From an uncultured Allomuricauda sp. (GTDB lineage Bacteria; Bacteroidota; Bacteroidia; Flavobacteriales; Flavobacteriaceae), in contig NZ_CANLYK010000003.1 of assembly GCF_947495325.1 (NCBI RefSeq), forward strand, positions 62,001-126,000: DNA of 64,000 nucleotides, given 5' to 3'. The notes under the pieces were generated by a model. The model worked only from the letters and a program-made list of their open reading frames with translations, had not been told where the DNA came from and did no database searches. Positions within the stretch are counted from its first letter, which is position 1; the number at the start of each line of letters is the position of its first letter. Of this stretch, positions 46,269-56,177 are shown piece after piece. The translations under genes were made by a program, and so were the position numbers.

Positions 46269-48146
46269 TTAATTGCTATACTTTCTTACTTTATCCAACC
46301 ACGTATATTTTAAAATAACTGAGCTTATAATAAATACCCCTAAAGCTATCCATGTCTTTGGATAATCCCTAATCATAAAATAAATTGGCAACAATATCAT
46401 ACTGGATTGCCAAATAATGCCAATTGCACAATTGAGCATATCCTTTGTAAAATCTCTATTCTTTTTAAAATTCTTGTCTTCCTTTTTTAGTACAACATAG
46501 ACTGGATGCCACCATCCCCAAGGCCTTACGCTAGCATAAAAGTTTTTTAATGTTTCCATTTTGGTTGCAGGGGTAAGCAAAGTTCCTAAAAAAGAGCCTA
46601 GAAGTGATACAGTAAAAATAATGGGAAATAAGTAGATGTCGGGAATTTGAGAAAAATAAAAAAGGTTGGAATCTATCTCAAAATTGGCTTTGTTTTGATG
46701 TAGCAAAAATTGGATGGTCGCAATAACCAATCCAGAGGTCATTCCCCAGAAATAGCCCCAACCATTGAAGCGCCACCAAATCCATTTTAAAAAATTGGCA
46801 GCAACATACCCACCATAAAGTGCGCTGGTAATCCAAAGCGTAATGGAGTTTATGGAATCGGCAAAAAAGCCCATGGTGACCCCAAAGAGGACCACAGTAA
46901 AAGATGCAATATGACTGGCCCTGATATAATGCTTTGGTTCCGCGATCGGTTTAAAGTATTTCTTGTAAATATCATTGACGATATAGGCGGGTCCAGAATT
47001 TACGAAAGCGGAAAAAGTGGACATAAATGCAGCAAGAAGTCCTGCCAGGAGCAATCCCTTTATACCAACTGGAATATGATGATTTATGACCTTGGGCAGT
47101 ATTATCTCTAAGTCTCCCAAGGAGAGTTCTGATGACATTGCCATTGAGGGAGCAAGATATACAAGTGCCAAAACAACAATCCCTGAAATAAGTAGGTAAC
47201 GGGGAATAAACAAAATTAAATTGGTAAATCCACTCATGTAAGCAGCTTCCTTTACGGACCTGGTTGATAGGATTCGTTGCATATCGAAACTTGGAATAGG
47301 ACCGGCTACGCTCGCAAAAAATCCCTTAAAGAGCGACATTCCAATAAAAGCACCGAACATTTTATAACCGTGGGAATCAATGAGACCATTAAAGGCCTCA
47401 TATTTTTCGCCCCATGAACCGTTAAGCTGATTGGAAAAGAAAATATTGGTCCATTCTGTCGAAATAACATTATTTATTTCAACATCTGTCACGGAAACAA
47501 ATGCATATATGGCCACCAAAATTCCTGCAACCACCATAATCAAGTACTGCAAAACTTCTGTTGCCACTACCGAGAACATCCCCCCCTTAATCGTATACAG
47601 CGTTGTTAGGAATATAATAAGAAATGCATAGCTCTGGTCAGAACTAAGCAATACCTCTCCATTGATGGCAAATGCCAAATCCCATGGTAAAATTATGGTC
47701 ATAAATTTCCCTACTCCTTCAAAAAAATAAGCGATGAAACCAATGGTTGCCACAATTGCAAAAATAGCCACGATAAGATGGGAGGCCCTACCCGATTTGT
47801 CGTCTCCAAATCGGGTCAAAATCCACTCAGAACCAGTCATTATATTCGAACGTCTGATCCAGGCAGCCAAAAAAACCATGATGAAAATCTGGTTAAAAAC
47901 CGGCCACATCCACATGAACATAAAACTCTTTGTCCCATAAAGAAACAATATGCCCACCATCCAGGCCGTACCGGATATATCGAACATACCCGAGCCATTA
48001 CTCAATCCCAAATAATACCACTTTATACTTTTCCCTCCTAAGAAATAGGAGTTTAGCCCTTTTGAAGCCCGTTTGGAAACCCAAATACCAACACCAAGTG
48101 TCAATACAATATAAAGTGCTATTATTAAAATATCTATATGATGCAT
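46269..48146 (-). CDS. Sodium:solute symporter (SSS/SLC5 family)
   Basis: An inner-membrane sodium-coupled transporter of 625 residues with about 13-15 hydrophobic helices. The N-terminus [20 protein letters not shown] and [20 protein letters not shown] are typical of the family, with a late cytoplasmic segment and C-terminal helix pair. Placed between GH92 and GH130 with gaps of about 10 bp, it most likely imports the small mannoside or monosaccharide that GH130 or central metabolism uses. The solute cannot be read from the sequence. Confidence 0.9.
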   Translation of the reverse strand: MHHIDILIIALYIVLTLGVGIWVSKRASKGLNSYFLGGKSIKWYYLGLSNGSGMFDISGTAWMVGILFLYGTKSFMFMWMWPVFNQIFIMVFLAAWIRRSNIMTGSEWILTRFGDDKSGRASHLIVAIFAIVATIGFIAYFFEGVGKFMTIILPWDLAFAINGEVLLSSDQSYAFLIIFLTTLYTIKGGMFSVVATEVLQYLIMVVAGILVAIYAFVSVTDVEINNVISTEWTNIFFSNQLNGSWGEKYEAFNGLIDSHGYKMFGAFIGMSLFKGFFASVAGPIPSFDMQRILSTRSVKEAAYMSGFTNLILFIPRYLLISGIVVLALVYLAPSMAMSSELSLGDLEIILPKVINHHIPVGIKGLLLAGLLAAFMSTFSAFVNSGPAYIVNDIYKKYFKPIAEPKHYIRASHIASFTVVLFGVTMGFFADSINSITLWITSALYGGYVAANFLKWIWWRFNGWGYFWGMTSGLVIATIQFLLHQNKANFEIDSNLFYFSQIPDIYLFPIIFTVSLLGSFLGTLLTPATKMETLKNFYASVRPWGWWHPVYVVLKKEDKNFKKNRDFTKDMLNCAIGIIWQSSMILLPIYFMIRDYPKTWIALGVFIISSVILKYTWLDKVRKYSN

Positions 48147-48157
48147 TCTTGGTTTGG

Positions 48158-50407
48158 CTATTTAGTAAGTCCCCAATTTTCATTGGGGATATTTCCCATA
48201 ACAAAATGAAGCGTCCCTCCCTCTGTTATTTGTTGGTGTGAAATTGTTGTTTGATTAAACGGGTTTCCACTGAGTGTTGCCGATTGTATGTAAATATTCT
48301 CCTTGGAAACATTTTCAGCTTCAATTGTAAATTTTTTGTCCTCAGAAATATTGATTGTTGCTTTTTCAAAAATTGGGCTTCCAATTTCATATTCCGTTGA
48401 AGCCGGGTTCATAGGATACAGACCAATTGAACTCATAACGTACCATGCACTCATTTGACCGCAATCCTCATTACCACTCAAACCATTGGGAGTGGTATTG
48501 TATTGGGTATTCAAAATATGATGCGCCCAATATTGCGTGCGCCATGGTTTGTTGGCATGATTAAATAAATAAGCGATATGGTGACTTGGTTCATTACCAT
48601 GTGCATACTGGCCAATTAAACCTGAGATATCCACTGAAGCATTGTTTCCTGTTATCTCAGAACTCTGAGTAAAAAGTTGTTCTAAACGTTCCGCAAAAAT
48701 TTCATTGTTTCCATGGAGGGACACAAAATCTTTAGGGTCATGTGGCACAAACCAGCTATGTTGCCATGCATTACCTTCTGTATAATCCGTATGTTCTCTA
48801 TGGTTTGAATATTTTGGATCAAAAGGTTCGTTCCACGAATTTCCATCAACCGATTTACCTCTCATAAATCCGGTCTCTTCATCAAATAAATGTTGATACG
48901 CCCTGGAACGGTTTAAAAAGAACTTATAATCTTCCTCTTTTCCCAAAGCTTTTGCCATTTGTGCAATACACCAATCATCATAGGCGTATTCCAAAGTAAT
49001 CGTGACTGACTCGTCTATTGTAGTATACGGGATATAACCGTATTTTTTATAATACTCTAATCCCCGCTCATCTTGCATCATGGTCGTTTTCATCGCTTCA
49101 TAGGCTTTTTCAGCATCAAAACCCTTAATTCCTTTTAGATATGCCTCAACAATCACTGGAATGGAATGATAGCCTGTCATTGTATTTGTTTCATTGGCAT
49201 AAAGTGTCCAAACAGGAAGTATCTTTTTTGTCTCATAATAAGAGAGCATAGTATTCACCATATCTGAAACCCTATCTGGCGCAACCAATGTGAGTAATGG
49301 GTGCTCTGCTCTAAATGTATCCCAAAGGGATAAGGTTGAATATGCTGTATAATTTTCTGCTGTAACGATGCTGTCATCTTCTTTTCTGAATTGCCCATTT
49401 TTATCACTAAATGTCACTGGTGCCAATTGAGAATGGTACAGCGATGTATAAAAGATAGTTTTGAGGGAATCCACTGGAGTTTCCACCTCAATTTTTGATA
49501 GCGCGCTTTTCCAGGTATTTTCTGCCTGTGCTTTTACTTTTTCAAAATTGAAACCTCCTCCATCCAAATTCTCTTTTGCATTATCAATACTTACTGAGGA
49601 AAGGGCCACTTTCACAAAGAGTTCATTGTCCTCTTTTTCATCAAAGAATAACTGTACGGCTGTTTTTGTACCCATGCCCATATTGGCATTTACAGCTCTT
49701 TTATCTACATACACTTTGTGTTCAGCAATAGCTTTGGAAAACTTGGCAACAAAAAACACTTTCTGATTCTTTGCCCATCCAGTACTAAATCGGTAACCAC
49801 TTATGGTAGAATCATTTTCAACTTGAAATGAAGTTTTGGTTGCCTTATCCCAATTGATGCCAAAACCCAAATCCACAACAACTGATTGTATATCTTTTGG
49901 TTGATATGAATATTTATGTATTGCCGTTCGCTTGGATGTTGTTAATTCAACATTTATACTATGGTCTTCAAGAAAGACTTGATAATAGCCAGGTTGTGCT
50001 TCTTCGTTTGTGTGACTGTAAGATGATTTATAGGGCAGTGAATCGCGAGAAATGGGCATTGTTGACAAATCCACTTTTTTGTTTATGGGCATAAACAATA
50101 CATCCGCCAAATCCCCAATACCTGTTCCACTTAAACTTAAATGACTAAAACCAATTGCAATAGAATCTGAATAATGATATCCCGAACACCAGTCCCAACC
50201 ACTTATTCCATTTACCGGACTAACCTGAAGCATTCCAAAAGGAACGGTTGCCCCTGGATACGTATGTCCATGTCCACCTGTTCCAATAAAAGGATCCACA
50301 AAATCAACCAAAGATTTTTGATTGCGATTTTTTTGTGCCGTTTTTTCGTTACAGCCCAAAAAGAAAAGAACCAATATCAATAAACAGAATAACGAAGTGT
50401 ATTTCAT
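48158..50407 (-). CDS. GH92 alpha-mannosidase, HGNEP type (predicted alpha-1,2)
   Basis: A lipoprotein (VLFFLGC) of 749 residues starting FVDPFIGTGGHGHTYPGATV, with general acid Glu544 in EGNAWQH, HGNEPSHH (603-610) and GNEDCGQMSAW (645-655). It is closest in motif content to the GH92 at 21011-23233, so both probably take alpha-1,2-linked mannose. It is the first enzyme gene after susCD, separated from susD by 205 bp that hold a hairpin. Confidence 0.93.
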   Translation of the reverse strand: MKYTSLFCLLILVLFFLGCNEKTAQKNRNQKSLVDFVDPFIGTGGHGHTYPGATVPFGMLQVSPVNGISGWDWCSGYHYSDSIAIGFSHLSLSGTGIGDLADVLFMPINKKVDLSTMPISRDSLPYKSSYSHTNEEAQPGYYQVFLEDHSINVELTTSKRTAIHKYSYQPKDIQSVVVDLGFGINWDKATKTSFQVENDSTISGYRFSTGWAKNQKVFFVAKFSKAIAEHKVYVDKRAVNANMGMGTKTAVQLFFDEKEDNELFVKVALSSVSIDNAKENLDGGGFNFEKVKAQAENTWKSALSKIEVETPVDSLKTIFYTSLYHSQLAPVTFSDKNGQFRKEDDSIVTAENYTAYSTLSLWDTFRAEHPLLTLVAPDRVSDMVNTMLSYYETKKILPVWTLYANETNTMTGYHSIPVIVEAYLKGIKGFDAEKAYEAMKTTMMQDERGLEYYKKYGYIPYTTIDESVTITLEYAYDDWCIAQMAKALGKEEDYKFFLNRSRAYQHLFDEETGFMRGKSVDGNSWNEPFDPKYSNHREHTDYTEGNAWQHSWFVPHDPKDFVSLHGNNEIFAERLEQLFTQSSEITGNNASVDISGLIGQYAHGNEPSHHIAYLFNHANKPWRTQYWAHHILNTQYNTTPNGLSGNEDCGQMSAWYVMSSIGLYPMNPASTEYEIGSPIFEKATINISEDKKFTIEAENVSKENIYIQSATLSGNPFNQTTISHQQITEGGTLHFVMGNIPNENWGLTK

Positions 50408-50504
50408 AAAATCAATCTGTTATGCACTTATTATTATTGTCATACACTAATTGGGAGAAGCTTCCATTGGATTATAAAATATTACATAGAAGAATTAGAA
50501 TAAA

Positions 50505-50532
50505 GAGCTCCGAGGTAACACCGCCGGAGCCC
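50505..50532 (-). terminator. GC-rich hairpin between susD and the enzyme genes
   Basis: In an AT-rich 205-bp gap, GCTCCG (50507-50512) pairs with CGGAGC (50525-50530), extendable by flanking pairs with one mismatch. On the minus strand the stem is followed by TCTTTATT. It may act as a leaky terminator or RNA-stability element lowering expression of the downstream enzymes relative to susCD. Nothing else is recognised in 50408-50612. Confidence 0.5.
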
Positions 50533-50612
50533 TTGCTTGAACTGCTCTAAACTAAACTAACTCTAACTATTTCTTTTAATCAAACAACAAACATTGCAAA
50601 GAGCACTATTTA

Positions 50613-52325
50613 TTACCAACCTGGGTTTTGTTCCAAGTTTGGATTAAGGATCAATTCATCTAATGGTATTGGCAATAAATAAACTCTAGTTTCGTCAAAA
50701 TTGAAATTTCCTGTTGCTGCGAAAGGTAAAATATAACCATCCGTATCCAGCGTTACACTTGTTGGAGCCAATTCAACATTCACAATGCCATCGTCATAAA
50801 AGGCTCCTCTAGGTTGATCACCATCAATAAGCGCATGCGCTCTCCATCTATATATGTCATTGGCCCTAAACCCTTCTGCCATAAGTTCAACAGAACGTTC
50901 TCTTCTTATCTCATAAAGAACATCCGATAAAGTATAGCCATAGTTAGGCCAATCTGGATCCGTGGTAATTGCTCCCAAAGTCATGCTTGGCATACTTACA
51001 CGGGCTCGTAATAGATTTATAGATTTATCCAAATCTCCCTGGGTGATTGATCCTAATTCTGCCTTGGCTTCTGCAAAAATTAATAGGACCTCAGCATAAC
51101 GCATTATTATTCTAGAAGTCTCTCTAGTAAAGTTGCTACGATCAGCATCAATATTCACATCCCTGTATTTTTGGGACTCATATCCAGTAAGACCTGCGTT
51201 GGCTGTACTAAAATCTGGATTAGCCCAAAGAATTTCACTGTCATCGGTATCTTTCACCAAAACATCACCAGGCACCATAATAGTGGCCGCAAGTCTTGGA
51301 TCTCTATTGTCCTCTATGGTTGATAGGTCTTGATCTCCTTGATAAAGAGGACTTACCGAAATAGGATCACCATCGGTACACAAGTAACTACGAACAGCAA
51401 ATCTTGTATAGCCACATCTGTTTGGCCAAGACAGTTGAAGAACATTATTAATGCCCAAGTTTAGATCATCATAATCCCTCCAAAGCATTACCTCACTGTT
51501 GCCACTCAATCCAATTTGATTAAAAAGCGAACCATAGTCACTATGCAATGAAAACACACCACTATCCATTATATCTTCTGCAGTTTCAGCGGCAATTTGT
51601 AAATAAGAGGTGCCATCGGAGCCGGCAACGCCGAAATCAGTTCCATTATGATACTTTTCCCAAGTACCTTCATAAAGGGCTACCCTGGCTTTTAGCAGTT
51701 GCGCAGCTTCCTTACTTATGCGGGGGTTCCCATCGATTTCTGGAAAAGATTGTAGCATAGATATGGCCATGTCCAAATCAGCAATGATGAAATCCGCCAC
51801 TTCATTTCGAGGGTTTCTTGGTGCAAAAACAAATTCTTCATCTTGATCCGTAAAATATTGGTCAAAAATTGGTACTGCACCATAGCGTTCCAATAAATTA
51901 ACATAGTGATAAGCTCTAAAGAAAAAACCTTCCCCTCTGTATTGATTAATCAGTACTTCATCCCCTTCAGCTTGTAATGAACGGTCTAAAAAAAAGTTGG
52001 TCTCTCGAACCTCATCAAAACTCCATACTGTATTGCTAGCTGACGTAGGGACATCTAAACTTATACCACTGAGTCTATTACTGGGATTTTCAGTAGTACC
52101 CATGTCCTCACTCATATCTGGCAGTACATTGAAGCCAACACTTGTGGACTGCCATCCAGGAAGATCGGCATAAAAGGCATTAGCGGCAGTTCTTAAATCT
52201 TGAGGCGTTTTATAGAAGGAAGCTTCCGTTATAGTATCTAAAGGTGTTCTTTCCAAGAAGTCGTCATCGCAAGACGAAAGACAAATCAGTGAACACAAAA
52301 CGAATGTCTTAAATATATTTTTCAT
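50613..52325 (-). CDS. susD: SusD-like outer-membrane lipoprotein (sulfated-glycan cluster)
   Basis: The glycan-binding partner of the adjacent SusC. Signal peptide MKNIFKTFVLCSLICLSSC with lipobox, FLERTPLDTITEASFYKTP, helical repeats (FFFRAYHYVNLLERYGAVPI) and the typical end LILNPNLEQNPGW. Length 570, longer than the alginate SusD. It follows susC by 10 bp. The ligand should be the mannose/fucose/hexosamine glycan of this cluster. Confidence 0.95.
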   Translation of the reverse strand: MKNIFKTFVLCSLICLSSCDDDFLERTPLDTITEASFYKTPQDLRTAANAFYADLPGWQSTSVGFNVLPDMSEDMGTTENPSNRLSGISLDVPTSASNTVWSFDEVRETNFFLDRSLQAEGDEVLINQYRGEGFFFRAYHYVNLLERYGAVPIFDQYFTDQDEEFVFAPRNPRNEVADFIIADLDMAISMLQSFPEIDGNPRISKEAAQLLKARVALYEGTWEKYHNGTDFGVAGSDGTSYLQIAAETAEDIMDSGVFSLHSDYGSLFNQIGLSGNSEVMLWRDYDDLNLGINNVLQLSWPNRCGYTRFAVRSYLCTDGDPISVSPLYQGDQDLSTIEDNRDPRLAATIMVPGDVLVKDTDDSEILWANPDFSTANAGLTGYESQKYRDVNIDADRSNFTRETSRIIMRYAEVLLIFAEAKAELGSITQGDLDKSINLLRARVSMPSMTLGAITTDPDWPNYGYTLSDVLYEIRRERSVELMAEGFRANDIYRWRAHALIDGDQPRGAFYDDGIVNVELAPTSVTLDTDGYILPFAATGNFNFDETRVYLLPIPLDELILNPNLEQNPGW

Positions 52326-52335
52326 GATTTTTTTT

Positions 52336-55300
52336 TTAAAATGATACGTTTAGACCTAGTGAGACAATCTTGGACAATGGGTAGGACTGTGCACTACCAA
52401 ATGTACCTGCTGTAACTATTTCAGGGTCAAAAAACAAGAGATCATCAATAGTGATAAGGTTTTCACCCGTTGCAAATAACCTAATCGTGTTAATTCCAAA
52501 CTTTTCCGTAGTTTCTCTAGGGATAGTATATCCTATTTGCAAACTCTTTAACCGTGCATAAGCTCCATTTTGTATGTATCTATCTACAGCATACCGGTAG
52601 TTTCTGTTATTATTTCCTGGATTTGCGGTATATGGCGCTGGAAAATAGGCATCCGTATTTGGCCCTAACGGACTTTCAGTATCCGCGGCTCTAAAATAAT
52701 CCAGATGCTCTTCCCAGACATTGATGTGAAAAGGACCTTGTCCAGGGCCTCTAAACCGCTGGTGGTTTGACAGCAATACATCGCGTTTTCCCACACCTTG
52801 AACCAACATATTAAAATCAAAATTTTTGTAATTCATAGCCAAGGTTGCAGAATATTGATAGCGAGGAGTAGAGTTTCCGATAATATCCCAATCCCCAGTA
52901 TCACCCTCAACAAATTCCCCTCTGTCAATTACACCATCACCATTAAGGTCTTTGTATTTGGTATCCCCGGCCCAAAAATTACCTGCTACAAAAGACTGGT
53001 CTACGGGATACGTAGCATACTCATCATCGGTTTGGAACCAACCATCCCACTGTAATCCCCAAATTTCTCCAAGATCTTGACCTTCATAAAAAGGTTGCGC
53101 CAAAGAGCCTGTTTCGTTTGGATATTCTACCATTGTTCTTTGGTAATCCGATAATACCCCTCTTATGCTAAAACCAAAATCCCCGAATTGCTGTCTCCAA
53201 GAGGCTTCCACTTCCCATCCTTCAACTCGCGATGTTCCTATATTTGTCAAAGCAGCAGAGGTACCTAGCTGAGAAGGTAAATCCAACCCTTGTGCCGCTA
53301 TACCCTCAATATCCGTTCTATACCAAGAAAAGGCTACATCGAGTTTATTGAACGCTTGAAGGTCAAAGCCAATGTCAGTGGTTTTGACTGTCTCCCATGT
53401 TAAATTTTGGGTAACTAAATCTGGCGTATCAGAGGATACTTCTTGCTGCCCATTAAATAAGAAAGACCCTCCCGGTGAATTTATATCTATGGTAGATAAA
53501 TATTGGTTAAGAGGAACATTTTGATTCCCCAAGGTACCATAGGACCCCCTCAACTTAAAGGTTTGTATGGCATCAATAGGCCAAAAATCCTCTCTTGCAA
53601 CATTGTATCCAGCAGAATAACTAGGGAAGCCAGACCATCTGTTATCTGGTTCAAATCTTGATGAACCATCCCTTCGATAACTAAATTCCAACAAATACTT
53701 TTCTTTGTAATTATATCTGAACCTGCTAAAAACACTTTGGGTAGCCCAATGTGTTCTAGTTTCATTTACTTCTTGAAGATCATCTAATGAAGCATTTAAT
53801 GAGACTATGTTATTAGTTATCAAAAAATCCGTTTGTCCGTTTAGGGAATGGAATTTATTTACCTCACTTTGATAACCCGCAAGTACATCTATGTTATGAT
53901 TTCCAAATGAAGTGTTGTACGTAGCAAAGAGGTTTGGCGAAAAATATTCTTGGTCTTGAAGCGTTACACCATAAAAGGTGCTGGCTTGAACAGGTGCAGT
54001 TATAAGACCCTGTGGTCTTATAACCTGATTTGATAGGATGCTTGACTCCAGAGTATTATTGTCTCTTCTATAATTTAAGTTGGCATTGAACTTTAAATTT
54101 TTAATAGGTTCAATAATAATACGAGGCAATAAAACAAGTTGATCGTTATCTGTTGTAGAACGTTGTGTATCCCAAAACATGAAATAATTATGTTGTAATT
54201 GACCCGAACCGTATATGGGGTCTACTAAAGGAATACCTGGTTTTAATTTTGAAATCAAATCCAAAGCCCTAGATTTATTTCTTGCATTCGTATCTCCAGC
54301 CGATGCTATAGGAAAATCGGAATTACTCTTTCTTAATTTCGTAAAAAGCTCCAAGGTTAACCAATCTTTAGGTTTGGCTGAAATTTTGGCGTCTACATTA
54401 TATCTCTCGAAAGACTCATCACCAACCTTTAAGAGCCCATCTTCATCATAGGCACCAACAGACAAGTAATAATTCAATTCTTCGGTTCCTCCACTAAGAC
54501 TTAGATTATGCTTGGTACGTTGTGCCCATTTCTTTAGAATAACTTCCTCCCAGTCCGTGGCACCGGTAGCATCAATACCAATAGAGGTATAACTCCAGTT
54601 CGTATTAGCCGCATTTGCCGTAATACTAGGAGCACTTCCTGGGTTTTCCATGTTGGCCAGAATATTTGCCAAATCTGTTTCATCATGATATGGATTTTGG
54701 TTATTGTTTATTCGAGCATCATTTACTGCATAGGCAAAGTTGATTGGACTTGCATTTTTTGGCCATCTTGTGGGTTTGGTAAATGAAACACTTGTACTGT
54801 AATTTACTCTCATTTTTCCATTACTGTTCTTACCACTTTTGGTAATCACCAATACGGCTCCACCTGCAGCACGGGAACCATATATAGAAGCTGCCGCGGC
54901 ATCTTTAAGAACAGAAACAGATTCTATATCCTCTGGGTCAATATCATTTAAGCTTTGTTCAATACCATCAATAAGTACCAATGGACCAGCATTACTGATA
55001 CCACTGTTTTCAGTAAGGTCCGTAGTTATAAAACCACGAATATTAATGTTTGATGGTGCACCAGGTTCACCTCCAGACGAAGAGTTGGTGATCTGTAGAC
55101 CAGGTACAGTACCTTGTAACGACCTAAAAGCGTTAGCTGTAGGTCTGTTTTGAAAAACCTCAGCTCCCACTTGAGATACGGCTGCAGTTAAATTTACCTT
55201 CTTCTGTGTACCGTATCCTACAACCACAACTTCATCCAGTATGGATGTATCTTCTTCAAGCGTTACGTTTAAGTTTGTTTGATTGCTTATTGCTATTTCC

Positions 55301-55626
55301 TTGGTAGCAAAACCTATATAGGTAAATACCAGAGTAGCTCCGTCCGGTACCGAAATGGTATAGTTACCATCAAAATCTGTTTGGGTACCATTAACAGTAC
55401 CTTTTTCAACAATACTGGCTCCCGGAAGTGGATTGCCATCCGCATCTGTTACAACACCTGTAACTTGCTGTTGAACTGTTTTAGCTTTGTTCAACATTTT
55501 CCCACCTTCAACATCATTGGGTGTAAACCCAAATACCGTTGTAAAGCTGAGAAAAACAAAGACTTTCGTAAAAATCAATACTCTTCTTCTAAGATAAGGA
55601 AGAGCGCTGTTTGGTTTGGTTCTCAT
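52336..55626 (-). CDS. susC: SusC/RagA-type TonB-dependent transporter (sulfated-glycan cluster)
   Basis: An outer-membrane importer of 1096 residues. A long basic N-terminus (MRTKPNSALPYLRRR) precedes the signal helix, then a carboxypeptidase-D regulatory-like domain (QVTGVVTDADGNPLPGASIV), the DEVVVVGYGTQKKVNL segment, the plug (about 140-265, ending AVLVITKSGKN) and a barrel ending SLGLNVSF. It opens the 22-gene run. The 551-bp upstream gap contains the TTGGTCGA direct repeat described separately. Confidence 0.95.
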   Translation of the reverse strand: MRTKPNSALPYLRRRVLIFTKVFVFLSFTTVFGFTPNDVEGGKMLNKAKTVQQQVTGVVTDADGNPLPGASIVEKGTVNGTQTDFDGNYTISVPDGATLVFTYIGFATKEIAISNQTNLNVTLEEDTSILDEVVVVGYGTQKKVNLTAAVSQVGAEVFQNRPTANAFRSLQGTVPGLQITNSSSGGEPGAPSNINIRGFITTDLTENSGISNAGPLVLIDGIEQSLNDIDPEDIESVSVLKDAAAASIYGSRAAGGAVLVITKSGKNSNGKMRVNYSTSVSFTKPTRWPKNASPINFAYAVNDARINNNQNPYHDETDLANILANMENPGSAPSITANAANTNWSYTSIGIDATGATDWEEVILKKWAQRTKHNLSLSGGTEELNYYLSVGAYDEDGLLKVGDESFERYNVDAKISAKPKDWLTLELFTKLRKSNSDFPIASAGDTNARNKSRALDLISKLKPGIPLVDPIYGSGQLQHNYFMFWDTQRSTTDNDQLVLLPRIIIEPIKNLKFNANLNYRRDNNTLESSILSNQVIRPQGLITAPVQASTFYGVTLQDQEYFSPNLFATYNTSFGNHNIDVLAGYQSEVNKFHSLNGQTDFLITNNIVSLNASLDDLQEVNETRTHWATQSVFSRFRYNYKEKYLLEFSYRRDGSSRFEPDNRWSGFPSYSAGYNVAREDFWPIDAIQTFKLRGSYGTLGNQNVPLNQYLSTIDINSPGGSFLFNGQQEVSSDTPDLVTQNLTWETVKTTDIGFDLQAFNKLDVAFSWYRTDIEGIAAQGLDLPSQLGTSAALTNIGTSRVEGWEVEASWRQQFGDFGFSIRGVLSDYQRTMVEYPNETGSLAQPFYEGQDLGEIWGLQWDGWFQTDDEYATYPVDQSFVAGNFWAGDTKYKDLNGDGVIDRGEFVEGDTGDWDIIGNSTPRYQYSATLAMNYKNFDFNMLVQGVGKRDVLLSNHQRFRGPGQGPFHINVWEEHLDYFRAADTESPLGPNTDAYFPAPYTANPGNNNRNYRYAVDRYIQNGAYARLKSLQIGYTIPRETTEKFGINTIRLFATGENLITIDDLLFFDPEIVTAGTFGSAQSYPLSKIVSLGLNVSF

Positions 55627-55935
55627 AAACTTGTCTAGTTAACAATTGGTAATAAATTAGTTAAGTTTTTTAGGAATTAAATCCTCTCATTATAATAGCC
55701 TAGGTCTTACTAAAACTTCAGATGTTTGGACTATTCTATCTTTGTTAAAGCCTCTGAAACCTCTTTAACACAATTTCCCATTAGGCTTTAGCAATATGTC
55801 AATCTAAATTGTCAAAAGTGCTTAGTTATAAAATTGTAAAGCAGAACCAATTTCAAATGGTAGCCTTACAATTTTTTTCACTACTCTTAATGATAAGTTA
55901 AACTTAGATATTTGATTTTCCTGCATCTTAAAATT

Positions 55936-55964
55936 TCGACCAACAACTTTTCTCAATCGACCAA
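55936..55964 (-). promoter_or_regulatory. TTGGTCGA direct repeat, candidate LytTR operator upstream of susC
   Basis: TCGACCAA occurs at 55936-55943 and 55957-55964, read TTGGTCGA on the minus strand. The two copies are in direct orientation with a 21-bp period. LytTR-domain regulators usually bind two 9-bp direct repeats about two helical turns apart, and a LytTR regulator gene lies just upstream. The rest of the gap 55627-56177 is AT-rich; a small hairpin TTACG-TTTT-CGTAA sits at 56047-56060. I did not find a convincing -7 box for susC. Confidence 0.5.
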
Positions 55965-56177
55965 AATTGTGAGAATTTTATGAAAATTTTTTCTTAAAAA
56001 GAATGTTGAGGCGTAATTCTTACAACTCTAGAGCGAATTGATTTTTTTACGTTTTCGTAATACCGTCTGTTTGGATCAACATGCCTTTTTATTCCTTTTA
56101 AAAGAAAAATAAGGAGTATTCGCAAAGCCTTCTGAAAGTAATCCTTTGTGATTTTTAAAAGACTATTATTCCTTAAA

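Noticed and set aside
56047-56060. TTACG-TTTT-CGTAA hairpin as terminator of the two-component unit
   Set aside because: The stem is only 5 bp, and on the minus strand it is followed by A-residues, not a T-run.
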